This document shows, one piece after another, positions 35,401 through 44,076 of a DNA stretch of 64,000 nucleotides. This DNA is from Granulosicoccus sp965214025 (GTDB lineage: Bacteria > Pseudomonadota > Gammaproteobacteria > Granulosicoccales > Granulosicoccaceae). The stretch covers positions 1 through 64,000 of the forward strand of contig CBDCAW010000096.1 in assembly GCA_965214025.1 (NCBI GenBank), given 5' to 3'. A model generated the notes under the pieces. That model searched no databases. It was not told the DNA's origin and saw only the letters and a list, made by a program, of their open reading frames with translations. Within the stretch, counting starts at the first letter, position 1; the number at the start of each line of letters is the position of its first letter. Position numbers and translations under genes: made by a program.

Positions 35401-36887
35401 TCAGCCCAGCAGGATCTTCGTTGACGGATATCTCACCCGCGCCGCCGCATGGGTGGCCAGAAAGAAGCCGAGTATCAACGGCCCTACCCGCCCCAGGAAC
35501 ATCAGCAGGCAGATTACCCCGCGACCGAAGGTATCGAGCGTTCCGGTGACACCCTGGCTCAGCCCGACCGTACCGAAGGCCGAGGCCACCTCGAACAGGA
35601 TGTCGAGAAAATCCGCGCTCTGCGTGAGCACCAGCGCGAACAAGGCGATGATGATCAGCATCAGGCTGGTGGTGACCAATGCGAGCACCTTGACCATTTC
35701 GGTGAACGGCACGGATCGGTTGAATACCTGAATTTCGCTCTGGCGCATGAAGAATGCGCGAGTTGCCAGCAGCAGCAGGATGAAGGTGGTTACCTTGATG
35801 CCACCCGCCGTGGAGGTGGTGCCGCCGCCGATCACCATCAGCACCACGGTCAGCAGGCTCGACGCGTCTGTCATGGCTGCGGTATTGATCGTGTTGAAGC
35901 CTGCGGTGCGCGTGGTCACGATCTGGAACCACCCCACCAGAAGCCGATCACCGGTGGCCGAGAACTGGCCCAACGTTTCCGGATTGTGCCACTCCAGCGG
36001 TAACCAGATCGCCAAGGGCACCACGATCAGCCCGAGCGTGCCGGTAAGCATCAACTTCGTGTGCAGGGACCAGGTTCGCCACCGGTAGTTCTGGAAGATG
36101 TCGTGGAGAACCACGAACCCCAGCCCGCCGATCATGAACATGCTGGTGACCATGCCGTTGATCAGGGGGTTGGTGGCGTAGCCCACCAGGCTGTCGGAGA
36201 AGGTCGAGAATCCGGCATTGTTGAACGCTGATATCGAGTGGAACACAGCATGCCAGAGACCCTGCAGCCAACCATGATCCGGGATGAAAACCCAGGCCAT
36301 CACCACGACGCCCACCCCTTCGCATACCACGACGATCTTCAGGATCATCTTGACGAGACTCATCAGGTTCGACACGGAGGTCTGGCCCAGGTCATCCTGC
36401 AGCACCAGTTTCTCGCTCATGCCGATCGAGGCTCCGAGCGAGAGCAGGATCAGTACTGCGAAGGTCATCAACCCGAGCCCACCGAGCTGGATCAGGGCGG
36501 CGATGACGAACTGGCCGAAAAACGTCAGATCCTTGGCCGTATCGACCACGATCAGGCCGGTGACGGTAACCCCCGACGTAGCCATGAAGAATGCATCGGA
36601 GAAGCTCAGGTCGACGTCGGCAGGGCTTGCCCAGGGCAGCAGCAGGAGGCCACTGCCGATCAGGATGAGCGTCAGGTAGGAGAGTACCAACAGGCCGGCC
36701 GGTGCCACGTTGATACGCCGGTTGGAGGCGACCCGCCGCACGCCACCACTTCCCCCGGGGCCACCGGTACCGTTACCGTTACCACTGGCCTTGCCTTGCC
36801 ATCCTTGCCATGGGCGTCGCCGTTCCTGCCTCGCCGGCCATCGCCTCCGCCACGCTGGCCGCCGCCGGGCCTGGACTCGTTCGCCAC
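35401..36887 (-). pseudogene. ktrB: Potassium uptake membrane subunit KtrB/TrkH-like, N-terminal frameshift
   Basis: The four-pore-loop K+ channel subunit of the Trk/Ktr/HKT superfamily. The four filter segments are SGVTVTGL, SAFNNAGFS, TRTAGFN and FGTVGLS. Two-helix repeats flank them, with NLMSLVKMILKIVVVCEGVG and IGGGTTSTAGGIKVTTF near the C-terminal half. The membrane part is intact from about 36700 to 35401. The likely GTG start at 36887 (MANESRP) is in another frame and joins the main frame only through an indel in ttgcc repeats near 36785-36815. The N-terminal Gly/Arg-rich tail is low-complexity. As given, the ktrB frame runs backwards into ktrA, producing a false 769-residue fusion. 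The ktrA gene ends nine bases upstream. Confidence 0.8.
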
Positions 36888-36895
36888 CGAGGTCG

Positions 36896-37554
36896 CTACA
36901 GCTTGTCGACGAAATCGTGGATGTTATCGCGCGTGCCGAGCAATAGCAGGGTGTCGCCTTTCTCCAGGGGTTTCTCGGCATCCGCAAGGACTGCATGCCA
37001 TCGCTGATGCGGCCGACGCATTGCAGATCGTAGTTCTTCGCAAGCTTCATCGACGCTATCGTATCACCCTCGCGTTTGTCGGCGATGCGGATCTGGGCCA
37101 GGTAGAGTTCGTCGCTTAACCGCGCGTACGCACAGACGGCAGGGTTGTGCAGCGTGTGGGCGATGTGGGCACCGAACTCCCGCTCCGGATGCACGACCTG
37201 ATGCACTCCCAGGCGCTTCAGTATACGAGCATGCGTATCGCTCGCCGCCTTGGCACAGATGTGCTCGACCTTGAGGGTTTGCGCTGCCATGACAGCGAGA
37301 ATGCTGCACTCGAGGCTGTCGGCCATGGCAACGACGACGGCGTCGTAATCGGCGATGCCCGCTTCGCGCAAGGCCCGCTCGTCACGGGCATCGGCAATGA
37401 CGGCGTCCGACAGAACATCCGACCAATCGGACACGCGGGCTTCATCGATGTCTATGCCCAGTACCCGGTCGCCGAAGCCGGCCAGCTCATTCGCGATGGA
37501 GCTGCCGAAGCTGCCAAGACCCAGTACCGCCACGTTTCTAGATTCGCCTGCCAT
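36896..37554 (-). pseudogene. ktrA: Potassium uptake regulatory subunit KtrA/TrkA (RCK), frameshift near the C terminus
   Basis: The cytosolic nucleotide-binding subunit that gates KtrB. It starts MAGESRNVAVLGLGSFGSSI with the Rossmann glycine motif GLGSFG, then the acidic end of strand 2 (LGIDIDEARV), DARDERALREAGIADYD, SLECSILAVMAAQTL, and a TrkA_C domain (DTIASMKLAKNYDLQCVGR). At about 36985 one base is missing: expected SLADAEKPLEKGDTLLLLGT resumes in the next frame and ends at the TAG (36896-36898). Without that correction the frame reads on into ktrB. An AGGGG-like site eight bases upstream supports ATG 37554. Together with ktrB it forms a K+ uptake unit. Confidence 0.82.
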
Positions 37555-37601
37555 CTCCCACACCCCTTTTCGTTCGACGGGCATGGTACACGGACCGGAA
37601 G

Positions 37602-39146
37602 TCAGTCGGCCACCGCGTCCTCGTCGGCTTGTTTCAGATTCGCCATTCGCCTGCGCATGATGCCACCGAACAGGATCGGCAGGATGAACCCGATAATAGA
37701 TACAACCCACAGGCCGATGGCAAGATTGGAACCGACCAGCACGCTCCAGTCACCGTTCGAGATCGTCATCGCGCGGCGCAGGTTCGACTCCATCTCGTTG
37801 CCGAGCAGCACACCGAGTATCACCGGGACCAGCGGCACATCGAGTTTGCGTAGTGCCCAGCCCAGCACACCGAAGACGATCATCGCCAGCAGATCGAAGC
37901 TTGATCCCGAAATGCCGTAGATACCGACGAACGACACCATGGCGACGATCGGCATGAGGATCCGCGGCGGCACCAGCAGCACGCGTACGAACAGGCCGAC
38001 CATCGGAATGTTCATCGCCAGCAACATGATGTTGCCGATGAACAGCGCGGCGATCAGGCCCCAGACCACATCCGGGTTCGACGTGAACAGCAACGGCCCC
38101 GGCGTGATGTTGAGTGCCAGCAGCATGGCCAGCAGCACCGCGGTGGTACCCGACCCCGGCACACCCAGTGCGAGCATCGGCACCAATGCACCCCCGGCGG
38201 CGGCGTTGTTACCGGCCTCCGGCGCGGCCACGCCGCGAGGGTCACCCTTGCCGAACGTGCCTTTCCGGTCTACCAGCTTTTTCTCCACCGAATACGCCAG
38301 GAACGAGCCGAGCGATGCGCCGGCTCCGGGCAGCACGCCGGCGACGAAGCCCAGCACGGACGTGCGCAACATGGTCGGGGTGCACTGGCGCAGCATCGAC
38401 CACGACGGTGTGATGCGACCGATGGACACCTTGGTCTCCTTGCCATCTTCCGAACCATCGCCGCGGCGCTCGAGAAAGATGAAGACTTCGGAAAGCGCGA
38501 ACAGGCCGACGATGGCCACCAGGAAATCGATGCCGTCGTACAGATGGACTTCACCGAAGCTGAAACGCGGCACGCCAGTCTGGCCATCCACACCGATCAT
38601 GGCGATGCCCAGCCCGAGAGCCGCGGCGAACGCGGCCTTCGCCTGATTCTTCGAGGCGATGCCGCCCAGGGTGGCGAACGCCAGCGTGAACAGCGCGAAA
38701 TACTCGGCCGGGCCGAACAGCAGTGCCACCTTCACCAGTTGCGGTGCCAGGAACACCAGGCCCCAGGTGGCGAAGAAGGCACCGACGAACGAGGCCACGC
38801 CCGACAACGCCAATGCCTCGCCGGCTCGCCCTTGCTGCGCCATCGGGTAACCGTCGAGGGTGGTCATCATGGCCGGCTCGTCGCCCGGTATGTTCAGCAG
38901 TATCGACGAGATGCGGCCACCGTACATGGCGCCGTAATACACCGAGGTGAGCAGGATCATCGCCGCCACCGGGTCGAGACCCAGGGTGAACGCGATCGGT
39001 ATGAGAATGGCGACACCGTTCGATGGACCAAGACCCGGCAGGGCGCCCATCACGGTGCCCAGGAAGCAACCCAGCGCCGCCAGGAAGATGTTCTGCCAGC
39101 TCAGGGCAACGACGAAACCATCGAGCAGCGAGGCAAGCGCTTCCAT
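37602..39146 (-). CDS. tctA: Tripartite tricarboxylate transporter large membrane subunit TctA
   Basis: The 514-residue TctA protein has about 11-12 membrane helices. Signatures are GTVMGALPGLGPSNGVAILIP, SVYYGAMYGGRISSILLNIPGDEPA and its second-half echo FVAGVLPGAGASLGSFLAYS and PGSGTTAVLLAMLLALNITPGP. It forms the carboxylate/sodium symport channel with TctB and receives substrate from TctC. The ATG at 39146 shares a base with the tctB stop (TGATG), so translation is coupled. The frame is open further upstream but only in shadow text. Last gene of tctC-tctB-tctA. Exact substrate (citrate, other tricarboxylate or aromatic acid) is not shown by sequence. Confidence 0.94.
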   Translation of the reverse strand: MEALASLLDGFVVALSWQNIFLAALGCFLGTVMGALPGLGPSNGVAILIPIAFTLGLDPVAAMILLTSVYYGAMYGGRISSILLNIPGDEPAMMTTLDGYPMAQQGRAGEALALSGVASFVGAFFATWGLVFLAPQLVKVALLFGPAEYFALFTLAFATLGGIASKNQAKAAFAAALGLGIAMIGVDGQTGVPRFSFGEVHLYDGIDFLVAIVGLFALSEVFIFLERRGDGSEDGKETKVSIGRITPSWSMLRQCTPTMLRTSVLGFVAGVLPGAGASLGSFLAYSVEKKLVDRKGTFGKGDPRGVAAPEAGNNAAAGGALVPMLALGVPGSGTTAVLLAMLLALNITPGPLLFTSNPDVVWGLIAALFIGNIMLLAMNIPMVGLFVRVLLVPPRILMPIVAMVSFVGIYGISGSSFDLLAMIVFGVLGWALRKLDVPLVPVILGVLLGNEMESNLRRAMTISNGDWSVLVGSNLAIGLWVVSIIGFILPILFGGIMRRRMANLKQADEDAVAD

Positions 39147-39577
39147 CAGAACCCCCAGGGACCTTTGGCGAGGGAGAGCCCCAGCACCATGTGAAAGACG
39201 AGGTAGATGCCGGCCGACGTTAGCGCTCCCACCACCAGCGACCACAGAGGCGTAGTGCCCAGACGCCAGGTCAGGAAGGATGCAGCCACCGCGGTGGCGA
39301 GCACGAAGCCCGCATCCGGTAGCAGGATCGCGTAGGCCACCATCACACCGACGGAAATCGCGATCTCTACCAACCTGCCGGCGGCCGGCCACTCCGGTGC
39401 ACTGTCGGGCTTGAGCAGGATGAACAGGCTGGAGAGGCCCATCAGCACACCGATGATGATCGGAAACTTGGCCGGGCCCACCGGATCCGAGATGAAACTC
39501 AGCTCGATCCGGGTTGCCTGCCAGATGAAGAAGAGGGCCAGTGCCAGGCCGATGCCTCCGAAGATGCGATCACTCAT
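39146..39577 (-). CDS. tctB: Tripartite tricarboxylate transporter small membrane subunit TctB
   Basis: The 143-residue subunit has four membrane helices in the TctB pattern: helix 1 GGIGLALALFFIWQA, helix 2 KFPIIIGVLMGLSSLFILL, helix 3 EIAISVGVMVAYAILLP, and helix 4 WSLVVGALTSAGIYLVFHMV. The DPVGPAKFPIIIG stretch after helix 1 is characteristic of TctB. It supports TctA in the transport complex. Low sequence conservation is normal in TctB. It is coupled to tctA by TGATG overlap. A short tandem repeat (11-bp units) lies between tctC and tctB. Confidence 0.9.
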   Translation of the reverse strand: MSDRIFGGIGLALALFFIWQATRIELSFISDPVGPAKFPIIIGVLMGLSSLFILLKPDSAPEWPAAGRLVEIAISVGVMVAYAILLPDAGFVLATAVAASFLTWRLGTTPLWSLVVGALTSAGIYLVFHMVLGLSLAKGPWGF

Positions 39578-39654
39578 GATTCAACCCGCCTGTGCTGTAA
39601 TCTGGTATCGAGCATTCGCTTCCGACGACCCTTTTGATCCGGTGTTGAGCGTTC

Positions 39655-39698
39655 GCCTTGGCAACGCCTTGGCAACGCCTTGGCAACGCCTTGGGCAA
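39655..39698. repeat. 11-bp tandem repeat, about four copies
   Basis: Unit gccttggcaac occurs at 39655, 39666 and 39677, with a fourth interrupted copy from 39688 (an extra g). It sits in the 122-bp gap between tctC and tctB and could affect distal gene expression in the operon. Confidence 0.85.
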
Positions 39699-39699
39699 C

Positions 39700-40692
39700 C
39701 TACTTGATGAGACCGATATCCTTGGACAAGGTGGTGATCTCCGCGATCGATTCCGCCACATAGGCTTCGAATTCCTCACCGCTGATCACCAGCGGCTCGA
39801 GCCCATTCTTCTCCATGACCGCCTGCCACTCGTCGGAGGCCGTCATCTCCGAGATAGCGCCCGTCCAGTAGTCATAGGCCTCGTCGCTCATGTCGCCCGG
39901 CGCGTAGAAGCCGCGCCAGTTGGCACCGACCACATCGATGCCCTGCTCCTTCGCAGTGGGAAAATCGCTGAAGTCACCGGGCAGGCGCTCGGGAGCGAGC
40001 ACCGCGACCACACGTATGTCGCCCGAATCGACGAAGCCCTTGGCTTCGGAGGCATCGCCGGTGAAGGCCTGCACGGAACCACCCAGCAACTGGGTGATGG
40101 CCTCGCCGCCGCCGTCGAAGGCAACGTACTTGATGGTACGAACATCCTCGATGCCGAAGGTGTCTGCGGCAAGCAGGACCTTGAGATGATCCCAGCCACC
40201 CACGGCGGAACCGCCGGCCACGGACACCGAAGTGGGGTCAGCCTTGATCTGCTCCATCAGCGCGGGCAGATCCTGGATCTCGCTGTCCTTCGCTACCGCG
40301 ATGATGCCGTAGTCGGCGCCGACCGAGCCAAGCCAGCGCACCTGATCCATGGTGTTGCCCGGATAGGCGCCCTGGGCGAGCCGGGTGGCGGTCGATGACG
40401 AGGCCGCCACCACCAGGTCGTTATCGTCGGCGCGCTTGTTCACGACGGAGGCGAAAGCGACCCCGCCACCGCCACCATCCATGTTGGTGACCTGCAACGT
40501 GCCGGGTATCAGATCGAGATCCTGAAGCGTCTTGCCGACCTGACGGCAGGTGAAATCCCAACCGCCACCGGGGGAAGCCGGAGCGATACACTCGGGATTG
40601 CCAGGCTCGAAGGACTGAGCCTGCGCGGTGGTCGCGGCACCCAACGTGAAAGCGACGGCGACAATGGATCGGACGAGACCTGAACGTGACAT
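39700..40692 (-). CDS. tctC: Tripartite tricarboxylate transporter periplasmic binding protein TctC
   Basis: The 330-residue Bug/TctC-family protein captures carboxylates in the periplasm. It has a signal peptide (IVAVAFTLGAATTAQAQ), then SPGGGWDFTCRQVGKTLQD (the first substrate-loop region), NMDGGGGGVAF, the second loop, and YKVPRV-like VAGGSAVGGWDHLKVLLAAD and VVGANWRGFYAPGDMS. TctC proteins vary in ligand, from citrate to aromatic or other dicarboxylic acids. Start at 40692. First gene of tctCBA, divergent from tctDE across a 114-bp region rich in CTGTC repeats. Confidence 0.92.
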   Translation of the reverse strand: MSRSGLVRSIVAVAFTLGAATTAQAQSFEPGNPECIAPASPGGGWDFTCRQVGKTLQDLDLIPGTLQVTNMDGGGGGVAFASVVNKRADDNDLVVAASSSTATRLAQGAYPGNTMDQVRWLGSVGADYGIIAVAKDSEIQDLPALMEQIKADPTSVSVAGGSAVGGWDHLKVLLAADTFGIEDVRTIKYVAFDGGGEAITQLLGGSVQAFTGDASEAKGFVDSGDIRVVAVLAPERLPGDFSDFPTAKEQGIDVVGANWRGFYAPGDMSDEAYDYWTGAISEMTASDEWQAVMEKNGLEPLVISGEEFEAYVAESIAEITTLSKDIGLIK

Positions 40693-40806
40693 GAAATTCT
40701 CCGTGGTAGGCGATCGGAACGGTCGGGCAGCTACGATTAAGGAGCGCCGGGAACAGATCCTTATATAAACTGTCAAGCTGTCGCCAATCTGTCAATTGGA
40801 GAAAAA
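40693..40806. promoter_or_regulatory. Divergent control region between tctC and tctD
   Basis: Three CTGTC words at 40770, 40778 and 40789 (CTGTCAA at the outer two, 19 bp apart) and an AT-rich block (ttatataaac, 40761-40770) lie between the divergent tct genes. They are candidate sites for the TctD response regulator and a promoter, but no perfect -35/-10 pair is seen. Confidence 0.4.
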
Positions 40807-41508
40807 ATGCCGGTGCGCCTGCTACTGATCGAGGATGCCGAAGACGTTGCCGAAGCCATCGTGGTCAACTTCCGCCGCCGCGGGGATGCAATCGATCACG
40901 TCGCCACCGCGGCGGCGGCGTGCAGCCATGTGGCGGCCCATGTATACGATGTGCTCGTCCTCGACATCGGCCTGCCCGATGGCGATGGCATCGAGTTGCT
41001 GAAGAGCTGGCGCCAGCAACGCAACACCACGCCCGTGCTCGTGCTCACGGCCCGGCTCGGCATAGAGGATCGCGTGCAGTCGCTGGACCTCGGTGCTGAC
41101 GATTATCTGGTCAAGCCGTTCGACATCCGCGAACTGGCTGCTCGTGTGCGGGCCCTGGCCAGGCGGGCGATCCCCGAGCGTACCGCACGCCTCGACTACG
41201 GTGGCCTGAGCATGGACCCGGCCGGCAGGACCGTGTTCTCCGGCGATCGCGAAATACGTCTTTCCCGACGTGAGTTCAGCCTGCTGGAGGGGTTGATGGC
41301 AAATCGCGGCCGAGTGACGTCCAAGGAGCGTCTGTACGGTCGGATATTCGATTTCGACGAACAGGAAGTCGGCACCAACGCCATCGAGCTCTACGTGTCC
41401 AGGCTTCGGCGCAAACTGGCAGGCTCGGGGGTGTCGATCCGTACCCTGCGCGGCCTGGGTTACCAGATGGTGGCGGACGATGCGCCGGCGGCCCATGGGG
41501 GCCGGTAA
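40807..41508 (+). CDS. tctD: Response regulator TctD (OmpR family)
   Basis: The 233-residue regulator has a receiver domain (IEDAEDV, phospho-acceptor Asp53 in VLDIGLPDGDG, TAR switch region, K in DDYLVKPFD) and a winged-helix DNA-binding domain (LSRREFSLLEGLMANRGRVTSKERLY, then ELYVSRLRRKL and RGLGYQMV). It should respond to TctE and activate the divergent tctCBA. ATG 40807 follows a purine-rich site (ggagaaaa). The tctE gene begins ten bases after the stop. The name follows locus context as well as sequence. Confidence 0.92.
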   Translation: MPVRLLLIEDAEDVAEAIVVNFRRRGDAIDHVATAAAACSHVAAHVYDVLVLDIGLPDGDGIELLKSWRQQRNTTPVLVLTARLGIEDRVQSLDLGADDYLVKPFDIRELAARVRALARRAIPERTARLDYGGLSMDPAGRTVFSGDREIRLSRREFSLLEGLMANRGRVTSKERLYGRIFDFDEQEVGTNAIELYVSRLRRKLAGSGVSIRTLRGLGYQMVADDAPAAHGGR

Positions 41509-41517
41509 GTTGCCCGG

Positions 41518-42945
41518 ATGCAGGCGGGCCGGAAACCGTACGGGGCGACGAACCGCATGAGCGGGCGCCCTGGCTCGCTGGGTCGACGCCTCACGGTAGC
41601 CATCGCACTGGTACTGGCGGCAGGCGGTGTGATGGTCACGCTCGCCGCCCTCGCCTTCGGCCGTCACGCGTCCCGCGAGGCCTACGATCGCCTGCTCACA
41701 GGAGCTGCCAGTCAGATAGCGGGCAACGTATTGCTACGCGACGGGCGCATTCAGGTCGACCTTCCCGTATCGGCCTTCGACCTGCTGGCGCTGGCCGAGG
41801 ACGACCGGGTCTTCTACCGCGTGATCGACTCGGAAGGTGCGACGATCACCGGCTACGAAGAATTCGCCGCGCCCGAAACCCGCACGGCAGACCGGCAGTT
41901 CTACATGAGCGAATACCGCGGCGAATCGATTCGAGCGCTCGCACTTCGACGACGCTTCGCCGAACGCACCTTCAGCGGCAGCGTGGACGTACTGGTGGCA
42001 CACACCCTGCTGGCCCGTCGATCCCTGGCCTGGGAGATGGTCGCCAACGCATTGCTGGTGCTCGCCGTGGCCGGGGTCGCGATCATCGGGCTCGCCGTGT
42101 TCGCGATCCGTTCCGCCCTGCAACCGCTACGGCGAATCGAGCGCGATCTGGCCCTGCGAGATCCGAAAGACCTCAACGCGCTGGATGTGCGGGTACCGCG
42201 AGAGTTGCAGACCGTGGTCGCGGTGATCAACCGCTTCATGGGCAGGCTCGACGATCAGATGAACATCATGCGCAATCTCATCGCAGATTCTGCGCATCAG
42301 CTACGCACGCCGATCGCAGCGATACGCGCTCAGGCACAACTGGCCGCCGATGAGACCGATCCCGAGCGGCTACGCGGTATCGTTGCCCATATCCACACGC
42401 GCTCGGTGGGCCTGAGCCAGCTGACGGACCAGCTTCTGAACCACGCGATGATCATCCACCGTGCCGATTCGGCACCGCTGATGCCACTGGACCTGCGCAC
42501 GGTTGCCATGCGCAGCGCGGATGACTTCGACCAGACACTCGCCGGCGTACCTGTCAGGCTGGATCTGGAGCTGCCCGAATTTCCCGTGATGCTGGACGGT
42601 GATGCACTGTCGTTGATCGAGGCCTGCAAGAACCTGGTGAACAATGCGCGCACACATGGCGTGCCTCCGATTACCCTGGTTGTGCTGCATGAGGCAGGTG
42701 TGGCCTGCCTGACGGTTCGTGATCGCGGCCGAGGCATCCCGGCGGATCGCTCGCAACGACTGGACAGCCGCTTTCGTCGTACCGGTGACAGACGCGACAG
42801 AGGCACCGGCCTTGGCCTGTCTATCGCCAACGAGGTGGTTCAGGCTCACTGCGGCGTGCTTCGCTTCAGCTTCACCGATGCGCAGGAGTTCGAAGCGACG
42901 ATGGCCTTTCCCGATGCCGCGACGAAGACGGGAAGCAAAACGTGA
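41518..42945 (+). CDS. tctE: Sensor histidine kinase TctE
   Basis: The 475-residue kinase has a short N-terminal part, membrane helix 1 (VAIALVLAAGGVMVTLAALAF), a periplasmic sensor region, helix 2 near residues 180-200 (ANALLVLAVAGVAIIGLAVF), and a HAMP-like linker. The HisKA motif has His260 (DSAHQLRTPIAAIRAQ). The ATPase domain shows N box (ACKNLVNNARTHG), G1 (DRGRGIP) and G2 (GTGLGLSIANEVV). This is the QseC/TctE group. The ATG at 41518 or 41557 could both start it. It forms a pair with tctD and is followed at 62 bp by a second periplasmic binding-protein gene. Confidence 0.9.
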   Translation: MQAGRKPYGATNRMSGRPGSLGRRLTVAIALVLAAGGVMVTLAALAFGRHASREAYDRLLTGAASQIAGNVLLRDGRIQVDLPVSAFDLLALAEDDRVFYRVIDSEGATITGYEEFAAPETRTADRQFYMSEYRGESIRALALRRRFAERTFSGSVDVLVAHTLLARRSLAWEMVANALLVLAVAGVAIIGLAVFAIRSALQPLRRIERDLALRDPKDLNALDVRVPRELQTVVAVINRFMGRLDDQMNIMRNLIADSAHQLRTPIAAIRAQAQLAADETDPERLRGIVAHIHTRSVGLSQLTDQLLNHAMIIHRADSAPLMPLDLRTVAMRSADDFDQTLAGVPVRLDLELPEFPVMLDGDALSLIEACKNLVNNARTHGVPPITLVVLHEAGVACLTVRDRGRGIPADRSQRLDSRFRRTGDRRDRGTGLGLSIANEVVQAHCGVLRFSFTDAQEFEATMAFPDAATKTGSKT

Positions 42946-43006
42946 AGCCGGTGGTTCTCCCACCTGACGATGACAGGTTCGGCATCATGACGCGGAAGGG
43001 TTACTG

Positions 43007-44068
43007 TTGATCATCCGGATCGCCGCGCTCATCCTGCTGCACGCCGCCTTCACGACATCGTCGCCGGCGCATGCGCAGGAAGCCGTAGTCGACTACGGCC
43101 CTGTGGCCACAGCACCTCGACTGTTGGTCAAGGGGACCACCGACATCAGTGTCTTCGGTCAGGTGCTGACGGCTTTCTCGGAGGCATTTCCGCAGATACC
43201 CCTTCGCTATGAGCAGTGGGCATCCAATGCACTGTACCGGCAGGCGGACGAGGCCTGTCGTGAGGGCCGTGCCAGCGCAGATCTGTTGATCAGCTCGGCC
43301 ATGGACCATCTGGTGAAGCTGGTCAACGATGGTTGTGCAAGGCCACACACCTCGGCCCTGACCGAGCAACTCGAACCGGATCTGAACTGGCGTGACGAGG
43401 CATTCGGCATAACGCGGGAACCGGCGGTGATGGTCTACAACCGCCAACTGGTATCAGCCGACGAAGCGCCATCGTCCCGTTTCGACCTGATCGATCTGCT
43501 ACGCCCTGCCGACAGCCGCTTCATCGGCAAGGTGGCCACCTACGATATCGAGCAGTCCGGGCTCGGTTATCTGTTCGCCTTCGCCGATGCCCAGCAGGCC
43601 ACGACCTTCGGGGCCATGCTTGAGGCGTTCGGTCGTACGGGCGCGAAGTCCACCTGCTGTTCCGCTGAAATCATCGATGCCGTGGCGCAGGGGCGTTACC
43701 TGATCGCGTACAACATGCTCGGCTCCTACGCCCTGGCCCGTGCCGCCACGGATCCGCGCATCGTCGTGGTCGCTCCGGAGGACTACACGCTCCTGCTGGC
43801 CCGGGCGGCAATGATCCCGCGCGCGAGCGCTCAGCCTGGCGCGGCGGCCACGCTACTGGATTTCCTGCTTTCCGAACCCGGTACTGAAGCGTTGCGACGT
43901 GCCCGCCTGGTGATATCACTGGAAGATGCCGATGGTACCGACCTCGAGATTCCCGGCGGATCAGAGTCTGTGCTGCGGCAGATTCCGTTGTCGCCTCGCC
44001 TGCTCGTCGGCCTGGATCAGGAAAGACGGCGGCTATTCATCGAGCAATGGCGCGCGAAGATGGATTGA
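43007..44068 (+). CDS. Extracellular solute-binding protein (ABC-type fold) linked to tctDE
   Basis: The 353-residue protein has a signal peptide (IAALILLHAAFTTSSPAHAQ) and a type-2 periplasmic binding fold (VKGTTDISVFGQVLTAFSEA, YEQWASNALYRQA, VMVYNRQLV, GYLFAFADA). It starts with TTG at 43007, with GGAAGGG about seven bases upstream, and lies 62 bp after tctE on the same strand. No ABC permease or ATPase genes are nearby, so it may work as a periplasmic ligand sensor for TctE rather than in transport, as seen at related two-component loci. That role is inference. It ends nine bp before the barrel gene (convergent). Confidence 0.8.
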   Translation: MIIRIAALILLHAAFTTSSPAHAQEAVVDYGPVATAPRLLVKGTTDISVFGQVLTAFSEAFPQIPLRYEQWASNALYRQADEACREGRASADLLISSAMDHLVKLVNDGCARPHTSALTEQLEPDLNWRDEAFGITREPAVMVYNRQLVSADEAPSSRFDLIDLLRPADSRFIGKVATYDIEQSGLGYLFAFADAQQATTFGAMLEAFGRTGAKSTCCSAEIIDAVAQGRYLIAYNMLGSYALARAATDPRIVVVAPEDYTLLLARAAMIPRASAQPGAAATLLDFLLSEPGTEALRRARLVISLEDADGTDLEIPGGSESVLRQIPLSPRLLVGLDQERRRLFIEQWRAKMD

Positions 44069-44076
44069 TGGATGGC

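Noticed and set aside
35174..35932. About 250 extra N-terminal residues for the acyl-CoA ligase
   Set aside because: The text does not resemble ANL ligases, overlaps ktrB on the same strand in another frame, and a GGGAG site supports the start at 35173.
35401..37710. One large TrkA-TrkH fusion protein
   Set aside because: Correct KtrA C-terminal text and a stop appear in the next frame, so it is two genes with indels, not a fusion.
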